This document shows positions 24,575 through 33,019 of a stretch of DNA of 64,000 bases, piece after piece. Origin of the DNA: Candidatus Formimonas warabiya (GTDB taxonomy: Bacteria; Bacillota; Dehalobacteriia; Dehalobacteriales; Dehalobacteriaceae). The position numbers and the translations under genes were made by a program. The DNA is taken from assembly GCF_002777255.1 (NCBI RefSeq), contig NZ_CP017634.1, positions 3,298,903 through 3,362,902 on the forward strand, in the 5' to 3' direction. Position 1 is the stretch's first letter; every line of letters starts with the position of its first letter. The notes beneath the pieces were generated by a model. It worked only from the letters and a program-made list of their open reading frames with translations. It ran no database searches and was not told the origin of the DNA.

Positions 24575-26221
24575 TTATTCTATTTTTGACAAGAGCCTTT
24601 TGATGATCACCGCAGCTTCTGCTCTGGTAGTCTGGGCACGGGGGGCAAGAATCTTTTCAGAACGTCCGGTCATGATCTCATTTTCCATGGCCAGCACCAA
24701 AGCTTTTTCCGCCCAGGGAGAAATCTCCTGCCGGTCTGAATAAGCGGCAAGGCTGCCCTCCTCGCCCTCCGGCTCTTCTAATTTCTCTTTATAAGTCAGC
24801 GCATTCACCGCCATGGCGGCCAATTCCTGCCGGGTAATATTGTTGTTAGGAGCAAAAAGATCATCCTTCACACCTTGCGCCAAGCCGGCGGCACAAGCCC
24901 GGTAAACACTGTCCGCATACCAGGCCTCTGGGGATACATCCGTAAATTTCCGGTCGATTTCCTGGCTAGGAAGGCCTAACGCATTTACCAGTAAGGTGGC
25001 AAACTCCCCTCTGGTCACAGGGCGATTCGGGGCAAAAGTAGTTTCACTGGCCCCGTTAATAATCCCCCGGCTGGCCAGAAACTCAATGTCTGATTGGGCC
25101 CAGTGCTGGGAAATATCGCTAAAGGTTTTCACCGGACGGGTCATCACCGTGTATTTGCTAAAGTGGGTCACCGGACAAATGATCACTTTTCCTGTCTTAT
25201 CAATAGTCCCCTCCAACGGGTCCCACTTTTTCGTCTCCTCGTTGTACCTGTAGACGGACAAATTGTCCTCCTCGGCATTGGTCACAAAGCTTTCTCCATA
25301 AGAAAAGGCCAAGGAAACCGGTTTGGCAAAATCCGGTCCTGAAGAAACAGAGGAGCTGTTTTTCAAACTTAATTCAAAAATACCGCTCACTCTCTTCATC
25401 CCGGCCGCCAGCTTTCCTGTGACGGTTTCCGCTTCCTGGGCAGTGAGTTTCGCAGCGGCAGCCTGAAGATCCTTTCCGGAAAAACCGGACAGCACTTCCG
25501 GCGGTATTGTCAAGCTTACTTCAGTGCCGTAACAGGATATGTTCAAGGACATGCCGGCTCCAATTATTTTCGTCAAATCGGCCGCCTTAATTTGGAGCGC
25601 ACCGGATCCGTCCGCCATTTTTAAAGATACTTCCTTGGCGCCGGCTTTAATTTGGCGTGCAATCTCGGCACTGTCGGCTACAGATGACGATTCTTTAGCG
25701 GAACCGCCGCCACCGCCGCCGCCCCCACCGCCGCCGGGTTCATCAGAGGCATTGAGAATCTTATCTTTCACCAATCTTCCAATGGCCAAAAAGCTTTGGG
25801 GAAGCAGGTCAAGCACCTCATCCGTGCCCCCATTGCTATAAGCATCCATTAATGTACTGATCGACAAATTCCAGCCTGTAAAAACAGCCTCAAAAACATT
25901 GTCATGGTCGCCGGATAAAAATAAATTCAGTATGGCATCGGCCATCGCATCTTCAATGTTTTCTTCGGTTAGCCTGTTATTTTCCTTCAACTCACTTTCC
26001 ACCGCAGAAATAAATCTTCTGATGTCAGATTCAGACGCCCCGTTATCTTTCATCCTTTGCAGTTCCTCGGGATATTGGGAACTAATTGTATCATAAATAT
26101 CATCCAAGGAACCTGCCCAAGCCGGGACTGGGCACAAGGGAACAATCAGGGAAAAAAGAAAGACCATTAAAACGGTAACCGTGATTCTTTTCGTTATGTA
26201 ATATTTCACTCTGGACAACAA
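24575..26221 (-). CDS. Secreted protein with three C-terminal SLH domains
   Basis: A 548-residue exported protein. It starts at a TTG (26221; a second in-frame TTG follows directly) after GGAGAGGGG. A signal peptide ends near PVPAWAG (about 36). The N-terminal part (about 40-165) is helical, then a run of eleven glycines links to a beta-rich module (about 180-365) that ends with VTHFSKYTVM. Three SLH domains follow (about 368-548; DISQHWAQSDIEFLASRG, ITRQELAAMAVNAL, TTRAEAAVIIKRL). The same module-plus-SLH layout recurs in the next gene. It would be held on the wall by pyruvylated polymer. The catalytic role, if any, is not visible. Confidence 0.88.
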   Translation of the reverse strand: MLSRVKYYITKRITVTVLMVFLFSLIVPLCPVPAWAGSLDDIYDTISSQYPEELQRMKDNGASESDIRRFISAVESELKENNRLTEENIEDAMADAILNLFLSGDHDNVFEAVFTGWNLSISTLMDAYSNGGTDEVLDLLPQSFLAIGRLVKDKILNASDEPGGGGGGGGGGGSAKESSSVADSAEIARQIKAGAKEVSLKMADGSGALQIKAADLTKIIGAGMSLNISCYGTEVSLTIPPEVLSGFSGKDLQAAAAKLTAQEAETVTGKLAAGMKRVSGIFELSLKNSSSVSSGPDFAKPVSLAFSYGESFVTNAEEDNLSVYRYNEETKKWDPLEGTIDKTGKVIICPVTHFSKYTVMTRPVKTFSDISQHWAQSDIEFLASRGIINGASETTFAPNRPVTRGEFATLLVNALGLPSQEIDRKFTDVSPEAWYADSVYRACAAGLAQGVKDDLFAPNNNITRQELAAMAVNALTYKEKLEEPEGEEGSLAAYSDRQEISPWAEKALVLAMENEIMTGRSEKILAPRAQTTRAEAAVIIKRLLSKIE

Positions 26222-26339
26222 ATCCCCTCTCCTTTACCAAAATTATTCTCCATTCATTATAAACCGACAAAATGCTCCAAGACAACCATCCGCTTTATTT
26301 CATCAGAGAGCTTTTTTCTGGAAGCCTGCTTGGTATTGC

Positions 26340-26371
26340 AAAAAAGGGTACCGCGTGCGGTACCCTTTTTT
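26340..26371 (-). terminator. Terminator of the 1053-residue SLH protein gene
   Basis: AAAAAAGGGTACCGC-GT-GCGGTACCCTTTTTT is a near-perfect palindrome 12 bases after the stop codon. Confidence 0.92.
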
Positions 26372-26382
26372 GCAGCTGGTTT

Positions 26383-29300
26383 CTATTGAATCTGATCATA
26401 CATTCTTTTGATCATTACAGTACTCTCGGCTCTGGTGGCATTGGCCTTCGCCACAAAGGTATCGTCGGTTCTGCCTGTAATGATGCCGAATTCTACGGCT
26501 TTGGCCACATCTGCTTGGGCCCAGGAGGCAATATTAGCGGCATCTTTGAATTTGGCCAGTTTCTCCTGGATCTGGGCGTCCGTCAGATCCGTTTCCGCAC
26601 CTGCCGTCGCCATGGCCCGGGCAATCATCACAGCCATTTCCTGCCTGGTAATGTTGGCACCCGGTGCAAAGGTGGTGGCGCTGGTGCCTTCAACGATACC
26701 GGCCTTAAAGGCGGCGGCCACTTCACCGTAATACCACTGAGACTTATTTACATCGCTGAAGGACAAGGCATATCCGGGATCCGCTTCCAGGCCTATAGCC
26801 CGCACCACTAACGCGGCAAATTGGGCCCTGGTAATCGGATCATTGGGAGCAAACTTGGTGTCGGTAATCCCTTTCACCACACCCTTCTCAACCATATATT
26901 CAATATCCGCTTTTGCCCAGTGATTTTTAACATCCGTAAACGTCAGGGGTTCTTCACTGGCAAGAACGGCATACTTGCTGAAGTGGGTGGTGCTGAATTC
27001 TATCGCATTATCTGATTCATCCACCCTTCCGTCCATGGCCACCCAGGTTCCGTCTGCTTCATCATACCAATAAACATCCAGCAAGTCTTCATCTATCCCG
27101 GAAAGATCTAATCCGTCATAGGATATGGTTACATCAACTTCTTCCTGGGGCGCCGGTGTACTGGTGATATCAAACACTTTCCCCACAAGCTTCATGCTGG
27201 CATCCAATTTGTCGGTAAGATCTTTCGATGCTGTCAGTTCGCTCACCTTTAAGGTAATTTTACCGGATGAGCCGCTTACTGCAAAGGCCCCGGCGGGAAT
27301 CGTGAAGGAAACTTTGTCCGTATTAATCACAAGGTCTTTATCCGCGGCAGCTATCTTTTTGTACGTCTGGACACTGATATTGATTGTTTTGGTTCCCTCG
27401 GGCACCGTAATGGTAATGGCCTTATTCCCGGCGTTCAACTGTTTCGTCACTTCACTGTCGCTGATGGTGTAACCGGTGCTGGAACCGCCGCCACCACCAC
27501 CGGAACTGCCGGAAGTCGTGACATCAATTTGGGCAAAATCCGATTCCAAGTCATTGGCATCAATCGCCCTGACTTTAAAGGTATAAGTGGTGCCGGATCG
27601 TAAGCCGGTGACCGTATACGTATACGTATAGGGTTCGTTGGTGATAGTTCCTACCAAGGTATTACCCTGGTAAACTTCATAACTTCCTCCAACAAGACTG
27701 CTGGTCCAGGTCAATGCTACCGAAGAAGAAGTCGGTACGGCACCGGTAATTTCCGGAATTTCCACCGCTTCCGCTATCGCCACAGGACTCAAATTAGTTT
27801 CAAACTGCACTCCATCATCAGTTATGATTGCTTCCCTGTATTCCCACCGGTTGTTCGCAGAGTTAAAGTGGAAAGCTCCCACATTATCGTCTGGATCCAG
27901 GCCTTCAGGAAGAGGCAACACCAACGTTACTTCTTGTCCCTTTAATCCGTCGATGGTAATTTCTATAGCCAGAATTCTATTTCCCAGTTCACTTAACTCA
28001 TCGGACAATTCCGCCTTTTTGATCTCCACAGAAGCCTGACCGCCCCCTAAGTCTAAGGGAGGAATTGTAATGGCCAAGGAGGATCCCGCAGGAAGCCCCA
28101 GAGCCTGGCTTAACGCAGAGGATACAGGAATTACCGCTAAAACCGGTTGGGTTTTCCCGTCATTACCCAAAGGAATATCAGGAATGTCTATGTCCGCTGT
28201 GCCGTCTTGGTCTACCGCATAATCATCAGAAATCGCAATTTCCTTAACTACAAATTTATAACTGAAGCTAGCTACCTGACTGCTCACTCCGTTTTTCACA
28301 GCAATCGCTTTAATTACCGTATCTTCCGAAATATTAATCGGGGCAGAATACCGGCTACTGCTGGTAGTCGGTGTATTCCCGTTGGTAGTATAATAGATAT
28401 TAGCCCCTGATGTAATGCTACTCAAAGATACGTTGATCGATTGATAGTCTTCTTTGCTGTATGTACCCGGTCTAGGGCTGGCAGTAGGGGTAGCAGTCTT
28501 AATCGTATAAACAAAGGTTTTGATTTCACTGCTCTGATCATCCTTAACCGCCATAGCCTTGATGGTTGTAGTCCTGCTGATGGTAATGGCTCCCGAATAT
28601 TTCTGGCTGGGAGTTACCACGGGATCATTTCCGTTTGTCGTATAATAAATATCCGCCCCGGCAGTAAGGGTACCTAACATAACGGACACATCATTGTAAT
28701 AGATGCCTTCCTCAAGGCTGGCCGTAGGCGCCAGTACCGGTGCCGATAAACCTAAAATGCTGCGAATGGTCGCAATGTCGTCATCAGTAATTAAGCCTTC
28801 ATCCAAAGCTGTTTCGATGGCAGTGTCATACGCCTCCCAATCGATCCCGTATAAAACAAGTTTCTCCTTAACATCCCCTGGCAACGCATCAATAACCCCA
28901 TTAATAAAAACTTTATTCTCCGGAGTAAGCGCAAAAGGATCTATGGGCTCACTAAACAACCGGAAAAATGCAGTTGAAAGAGCTACTAAATCATATGTTT
29001 TTAACTTGTCCTTGCCGGCACCGACAGCATCGGGAAATTTCTCCGTGAAAGCCGCATCAAGGCCATGGTAGTAATCCAGTAAATCGTCCATGTCATCAAG
29101 GGTAACATTTTGTTTTCCTAGCAGGGTTGTTAAAATATCAATAAATCTTTGGAACTCATCCCCGCCAAAAACAGCATCCTCTTTATAAAATACAGCATCC
29201 AAGAATTCCTCAACCGTATCGGAGTCAATGCCATATGCCAGCAGTTTTTCCTTTGTTTTTTCAGGAACAATGCTATTTCTGGCACTGATCAGCATTTCCA

Positions 29301-29544
29301 TTTTTTCCAGCAAAAAATCCAAATGGTGGGGAGTAATCCCTTCCAAACGGTCCTTCAGTTCAGCAAGGTCTCCCGCATAGTCTTCATTGTTTAAAATAGC
29401 GAGAATTAAATCAATTACTTCACCCGCATCATTCTCATCCTCTTGACCGGCGGCAAAGACTGTTGCCGGAAACAACCCGAACACCATAAATACAACTAAC
29501 AGTACAGAAATGAAACGCATCTTTCTTATAAAAATCAAATTCAT
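26383..29544 (-). CDS. Large modular SLH surface protein with FN3 and chitobiase-like domains
   Basis: A 1053-residue secreted protein with a strong GGAGGAGAGG site. Order of parts: signal peptide to about residue 32 (PATVFAAG); helical region (about 35-290); two chitobiase C-terminal-like beta domains (about 295-430; paired YYTTNGN..P and TTIKAMAVK motifs); a beta module (435-600); one FN3 domain (about 600-680; GLRSGTTYTFKVRAID); a glycine linker; a beta module ending in TTHFSKYAVL (690-880); and three SLH domains (about 880-1053; ITRAQFAALVVRAI, ITRQEMAVMIARAM). This is a typical wall-anchored adhesin or scaffold. No enzyme domain is seen. Its leader contains overlapping alternative hairpins. 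Confidence 0.9.
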   Translation of the reverse strand: MNLIFIRKMRFISVLLVVFMVFGLFPATVFAAGQEDENDAGEVIDLILAILNNEDYAGDLAELKDRLEGITPHHLDFLLEKMEMLISARNSIVPEKTKEKLLAYGIDSDTVEEFLDAVFYKEDAVFGGDEFQRFIDILTTLLGKQNVTLDDMDDLLDYYHGLDAAFTEKFPDAVGAGKDKLKTYDLVALSTAFFRLFSEPIDPFALTPENKVFINGVIDALPGDVKEKLVLYGIDWEAYDTAIETALDEGLITDDDIATIRSILGLSAPVLAPTASLEEGIYYNDVSVMLGTLTAGADIYYTTNGNDPVVTPSQKYSGAITISRTTTIKAMAVKDDQSSEIKTFVYTIKTATPTASPRPGTYSKEDYQSINVSLSSITSGANIYYTTNGNTPTTSSSRYSAPINISEDTVIKAIAVKNGVSSQVASFSYKFVVKEIAISDDYAVDQDGTADIDIPDIPLGNDGKTQPVLAVIPVSSALSQALGLPAGSSLAITIPPLDLGGGQASVEIKKAELSDELSELGNRILAIEITIDGLKGQEVTLVLPLPEGLDPDDNVGAFHFNSANNRWEYREAIITDDGVQFETNLSPVAIAEAVEIPEITGAVPTSSSVALTWTSSLVGGSYEVYQGNTLVGTITNEPYTYTYTVTGLRSGTTYTFKVRAIDANDLESDFAQIDVTTSGSSGGGGGGSSTGYTISDSEVTKQLNAGNKAITITVPEGTKTINISVQTYKKIAAADKDLVINTDKVSFTIPAGAFAVSGSSGKITLKVSELTASKDLTDKLDASMKLVGKVFDITSTPAPQEEVDVTISYDGLDLSGIDEDLLDVYWYDEADGTWVAMDGRVDESDNAIEFSTTHFSKYAVLASEEPLTFTDVKNHWAKADIEYMVEKGVVKGITDTKFAPNDPITRAQFAALVVRAIGLEADPGYALSFSDVNKSQWYYGEVAAAFKAGIVEGTSATTFAPGANITRQEMAVMIARAMATAGAETDLTDAQIQEKLAKFKDAANIASWAQADVAKAVEFGIITGRTDDTFVAKANATRAESTVMIKRMYDQIQ

Positions 29545-29868
29545 TATCGCCTCTCCTCCTTATAATAATTCTCTATTCTCTAACGCAATTAAAAAAACTC
29601 AATAATAACCAACCCCTTTACAAGCAACCTAACCGCCTCTGATGCTTGTCCACAAAGATAAAAGCTTGTTAATCTATAACAAAGAAAAACGCACCTGACG
29701 GGCGTTTTTCAGAAAGTCAGGTAACCTAAATCGGATCTTCAAAGGTAAAGTGAGAACAAACGAAAAAGATAAGACGACAATAAACGGGAGCTTTCCTAAT
29801 TTTTCTATTTTATTATCATAAATCCTGCCAACTTTAAAATTTTTTTTAAAGATTAGAATAATTTCTTC
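29545..29868. other. 324-base leader and gap between two SLH genes
   Basis: No ORF. The minus strand is probably the leader or promoter region of the 1053-residue SLH gene. It contains a terminator-like hairpin at 29685-29709 and an alternative pairing at 29693-29722, both annotated separately. The rest is AT-rich. Confidence 0.6.
29685..29722 (-). terminator. Terminator with an overlapping alternative hairpin
   Basis: AAAAACGC (29685-29692) pairs with GCGTTTTT (29702-29709), giving a terminator in either direction. ACCTGAC (29693-29699), inside its loop, can instead pair with GTCAGGT (29716-29722), just outside the terminator stem. The second pairing would disrupt the first. It lies about 160 bases after one SLH gene and 140 bases before the next. 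Confidence 0.5.
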
Positions 29869-31110
29869 TTATTTTATCGTTATGTTAAGCAGCCGGTGCA
29901 GAATTACCACCGCTTCGGCCCGGCTGGCAAATGATTCAGGAGCAAAACTATTGTTTTGCCTTCCTCCCATTATACCTGCTGTCACCACTGAGGCAACGCT
30001 TTCCTTTGCCCAACCGGCAATTTGTTTCCCGTCGCTAAATTTATTTAACAAATCCTGATTGGTTTTGACGGAAACCTTGGCATATTTTAAAGCCCGGTTC
30101 AGCATCACAGCCATTTCCTGGCGGGTAATTTTCGCCTCAGGATTAAAGCGGTCCCCGCTGACGCCGGCGACAATTCCGGAATTGGCTGCCGCCAGCACTT
30201 CCCGGTAGTATGGCTTGTCAGAGGTCACATCTTTAAACTTTTTGTTTCCCGTATTATCATTTAATCCAATGGTCCGGGACAGAAATACGGCAAACTCCGC
30301 CCGCGTAATATCCCGGTTCGGGTAAAACTTTTTATCGCCGGTCACCTGAACCACATTTTTGTCCAACATGAATTGAATATCGTTTTTTGCCCAGTGCCCG
30401 TTGATATCTGTGAATTGCTTGGGATTTTGGTTGGACAGAATGATAAACAAACCTGTTTTATTTGTGTTCAGGGTAATCACTTTTGTTTCGGTGTTCACAC
30501 TGCCCCCCGCATAGTCCCATTTCGCCTTTTCTTCATTCAGCATATATAATTCCAAAGTATTTTCTTTTACAGAATTGGTCTCGCTGTTATAAGGATATGT
30601 AACTTTTAGGGTTACAGGCACCGCGAAATTCTTGACATCATATTCCTTTTTCCCTCCGATCAAAACTTCTCCGGACAGATCCCAGGCCGATGTACTGAAC
30701 CGGTATAACCCCATCTGGTTATAATACCATTCATCAAAATTATCCGTTACTTTGGAAATATCACCTTTCTTTAATACAACTCGAAAAGTCAATGGTTCCC
30801 CGCTTTTTTCCGCCTGCTTCCATTCCTGGGTTAGAAACGATTCCGGGGAAAAAATCATCGTAACCTTAGGCGTCTCAATTGTTAAGGTGATTCCCTTTTT
30901 CTCCATATACCGGAGAGCTTCATCATTGATATCCAGCCTTTTCGTAGTAATATCCATATCCATCATTCTAAAGCTAACACTCGTACCCACAGCATAATTC
31001 TCTATATCCTCTTGATTTAAGCGTAGGGATTCATATTCTACTGCCCCAAATACCGGAAACGCAAACATGCAAAGAAACACGATGACCATTGGGACGAAAA
31101 GCTTTTTCAT
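29869..31110 (-). CDS. Secreted protein with three C-terminal SLH domains
   Basis: A 413-residue protein with a signal peptide (cleavage near FPVFGAVEY, about 23) and AGGAGGG seven bases before the ATG. The N-terminal 210 residues form a beta-rich domain whose strands (VSFRMMDMDITTKRLD, GITLTIETPKVTMIF, PLTFRVVLKKGD) resemble the modules of the two neighbouring SLH proteins but without the glycine linker. Three SLH domains follow (about 232-413; DINGHWAKNDIQFMLDK, ITRAEFAVFLSRTI, ITRQEMAVMLNRAL, ASRAEAVVILHRLL). It is the first of three SLH genes in a row and probably a wall-associated structural protein. Confidence 0.87.
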   Translation of the reverse strand: MKKLFVPMVIVFLCMFAFPVFGAVEYESLRLNQEDIENYAVGTSVSFRMMDMDITTKRLDINDEALRYMEKKGITLTIETPKVTMIFSPESFLTQEWKQAEKSGEPLTFRVVLKKGDISKVTDNFDEWYYNQMGLYRFSTSAWDLSGEVLIGGKKEYDVKNFAVPVTLKVTYPYNSETNSVKENTLELYMLNEEKAKWDYAGGSVNTETKVITLNTNKTGLFIILSNQNPKQFTDINGHWAKNDIQFMLDKNVVQVTGDKKFYPNRDITRAEFAVFLSRTIGLNDNTGNKKFKDVTSDKPYYREVLAAANSGIVAGVSGDRFNPEAKITRQEMAVMLNRALKYAKVSVKTNQDLLNKFSDGKQIAGWAKESVASVVTAGIMGGRQNNSFAPESFASRAEAVVILHRLLNITIK

Positions 31111-31232
31111 TAAATTGCCCTCCTAAATATCACACAATTAATTGAATAAATTATATCAGTTTAACACCAATTTTTCAATGAAATACCAATAGACGATCCT
31201 GAATTTACTGTTAAAAATAGCAAAATAAAGCT

Positions 31233-31257
31233 AAAGTGCGGTTTCGTACCGCACTTT
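31233..31257 (-). terminator. Terminator of the TetR-ended efflux operon
   Basis: AAAGTGCGGT-TTCGT-ACCGCACTTT, followed on the minus strand by AGCTTTATTTTG; it begins five bases after the TetR stop codon. Confidence 0.85.
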
Positions 31258-31261
31258 AACT

Positions 31262-31849
31262 TTATTTCGCTATTCCCTTAAAAAATACTTCAATTATTGT
31301 TGTTGATAGCTGCTCAAGATCAGGTTCTTCGTCCAGAAAAATCATCGGTCCCCCCATAGAGTGAACCGCACCATGAAAAATTTGCGCGACAACTTTACAA
31401 TCCAAAGGCCGAAGGATCCCCTGGCTCATGCCGTCCTGAAAAGTTTGGCTTAATAAGGTGATTTCCTGCTCATGAGCCTTCCAAAAATAATTTTGCATCT
31501 CACTTCCCAATTGCAGGAACTCTTGCATCATCACCCTGCCAAAATCCTTATATTCTTGAATAAATTTCAGGTGAAGATACGCTATTTTTTTCAATTTATT
31601 TTGAAGGCTTACTTCACTATTTACCTCTTTGGTCAAAGAATCATGATAGAAGTTCTTTCCCATTTGCAGCATTTCAAAAAACAATTGTTCTTTACTGGAA
31701 AAGTACTCATAGACCGTACCTTTTCCCACGTCGGCTTCCTGGGCAATTTCTTCCATCTTTGCCCGGTGGAAACCCTTTTGGGCAAAAACCTTGGCAGCAG
31801 ACCGTATAATTCTCAGTTTTTTATCGCTTGACTCAAAACCTAAAGCCAC
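31262..31849 (-). CDS. TetR-family regulator of the efflux operon
   Basis: A 195-residue repressor. The N-terminal helix-turn-helix reads FAQKGFHRAKMEEIAQEADVGKGTVYEYFSSKEQL (about 22-56), the classic TetR pattern, and the rest is a helical ligand-binding and dimerisation domain. The start is GTG 31849. It is the last gene of the adaptor-RND-TolC operon, 18 bases after the TolC gene, and a TetR-like palindrome lies just downstream of the operon promoter. Autoregulation with induction by a pump substrate is therefore the simplest model. The inducer is unknown. Confidence 0.93.
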   Translation of the reverse strand: MALGFESSDKKLRIIRSAAKVFAQKGFHRAKMEEIAQEADVGKGTVYEYFSSKEQLFFEMLQMGKNFYHDSLTKEVNSEVSLQNKLKKIAYLHLKFIQEYKDFGRVMMQEFLQLGSEMQNYFWKAHEQEITLLSQTFQDGMSQGILRPLDCKVVAQIFHGAVHSMGGPMIFLDEEPDLEQLSTTIIEVFFKGIAK

Positions 31850-31867
31850 CTTCTGCAGCCCCTTCCC

Positions 31868-33019
31868 TTACATTGAAGAGCTTCCAAAGATGCCGTAAGT
31901 AAATTTGGCTTTGGCAAGGTTGTAATTGTATAAGGCATTAAGCAAACCTAAATCAGCCTGTTTCAGGCTTGCCTCTGCGTTTAACACATCATAACCGGTA
32001 GCCATTCCTACATCGTAACGCAGTTTTGTTAACCTGTATGCCTCCTGAGCCTGTTCCAGGCTTTTGGTTAAGACTTTATAATTATCCTCCGCGGTCTTTA
32101 AATCTAAATAGGCCGCTTTGATATTTAATTCCAGGTTAGATTTAGCCGTATTAAAGGCAACCTCCGCATCTTTGTAAGCATAAGCAGCACTACGATAATC
32201 AAAGGTATTGGCCGTATAATATTTCTTATAGTAATCCATCGTCACCTCACTGCTATGATTGGCTTCTCGGGCTGCCACAAAAGGTTTATCCTTTTCCATC
32301 ATTTCCTGGATCACCTTGGCTACATCAATAGGTTCGCCAGTTGTAAAGGTAAATTTATCAGTGAGATTTAACGGCGTATCCAGATCCAGGTTAAGGGTTT
32401 GATTCAGGTTCATTTTCGCCTTTTGAAGTCCTGCTTCCGCTTCATTTACAGACGCCTCCGCAGACTGCAGTTCAGCCTCCGCAGAAATCACATCAATCTT
32501 GGCGACCGTACCGGCTTTAAATTTGGCTTGGGCTTGTTTTAATTGCTCCTGGGCTCTTTTAAAAGAGGACTGAGCCGTTTCCAGCATCTTCTCTGATCTC
32601 AGTACCCCATAATAAGCGGCTTCTACCCCATATTTAATACTGTTTTCCGTATAGGATTTGGTTACATCCGCCACGATTTTTTGAGACTGGGCTAAAACCG
32701 GATCAACATCAATGGTCTTTGCTGTTGATTGATCTATTCTGACAACCGATGTGCCACCCAACATGTTCGTTTCTGTAGTCCCTATTTTATTTAGTGCTTT
32801 TCTCTTCGCAAACTCCTTCCTTTCCAGCTCCAAGGCCGCTTTTTCCACGCCTAAGCCGGCCAATTCCACCTGGGCGTTATCTTTCATCGCCAGTTCGATG
32901 GCCTGGTTCAGGCTAAGGCTTTTTGCCTCGGGAACAGCACTTTCTCCCATAGAAGCAGAAACACTGGCCGCTAATATGATTAGTACCGCAAGCACTCCCC
33001 ATAAAACTCTCTTTTTCAT
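31868..33019 (-). CDS. TolC-like outer-membrane-efflux-family protein (first copy)
   Basis: A 383-residue secreted protein. ATG 33019 overlaps the RND stop codon (ATGA), with GGAGG seven bases upstream. A signal peptide is followed by two repeats of long helical hairpins (SLNQAIELAMKDN at the start; LKQAQAKFKAGTVAKIDVISAEAELQSAEASV and TKLRYDVGMATGYDVLNAEASLKQADLGLLNALYNYNLAKAKF) that define the OEP family. It is shorter than Gram-negative TolC, and the beta-barrel segments are not obvious. In a monoderm it may act as a wall-side adaptor; in a diderm Firmicute it would be a real exit duct. Its place in the operon argues that it works with this RND pump. Confidence 0.85.
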   Translation of the reverse strand: MKKRVLWGVLAVLIILAASVSASMGESAVPEAKSLSLNQAIELAMKDNAQVELAGLGVEKAALELERKEFAKRKALNKIGTTETNMLGGTSVVRIDQSTAKTIDVDPVLAQSQKIVADVTKSYTENSIKYGVEAAYYGVLRSEKMLETAQSSFKRAQEQLKQAQAKFKAGTVAKIDVISAEAELQSAEASVNEAEAGLQKAKMNLNQTLNLDLDTPLNLTDKFTFTTGEPIDVAKVIQEMMEKDKPFVAAREANHSSEVTMDYYKKYYTANTFDYRSAAYAYKDAEVAFNTAKSNLELNIKAAYLDLKTAEDNYKVLTKSLEQAQEAYRLTKLRYDVGMATGYDVLNAEASLKQADLGLLNALYNYNLAKAKFTYGIFGSSSM

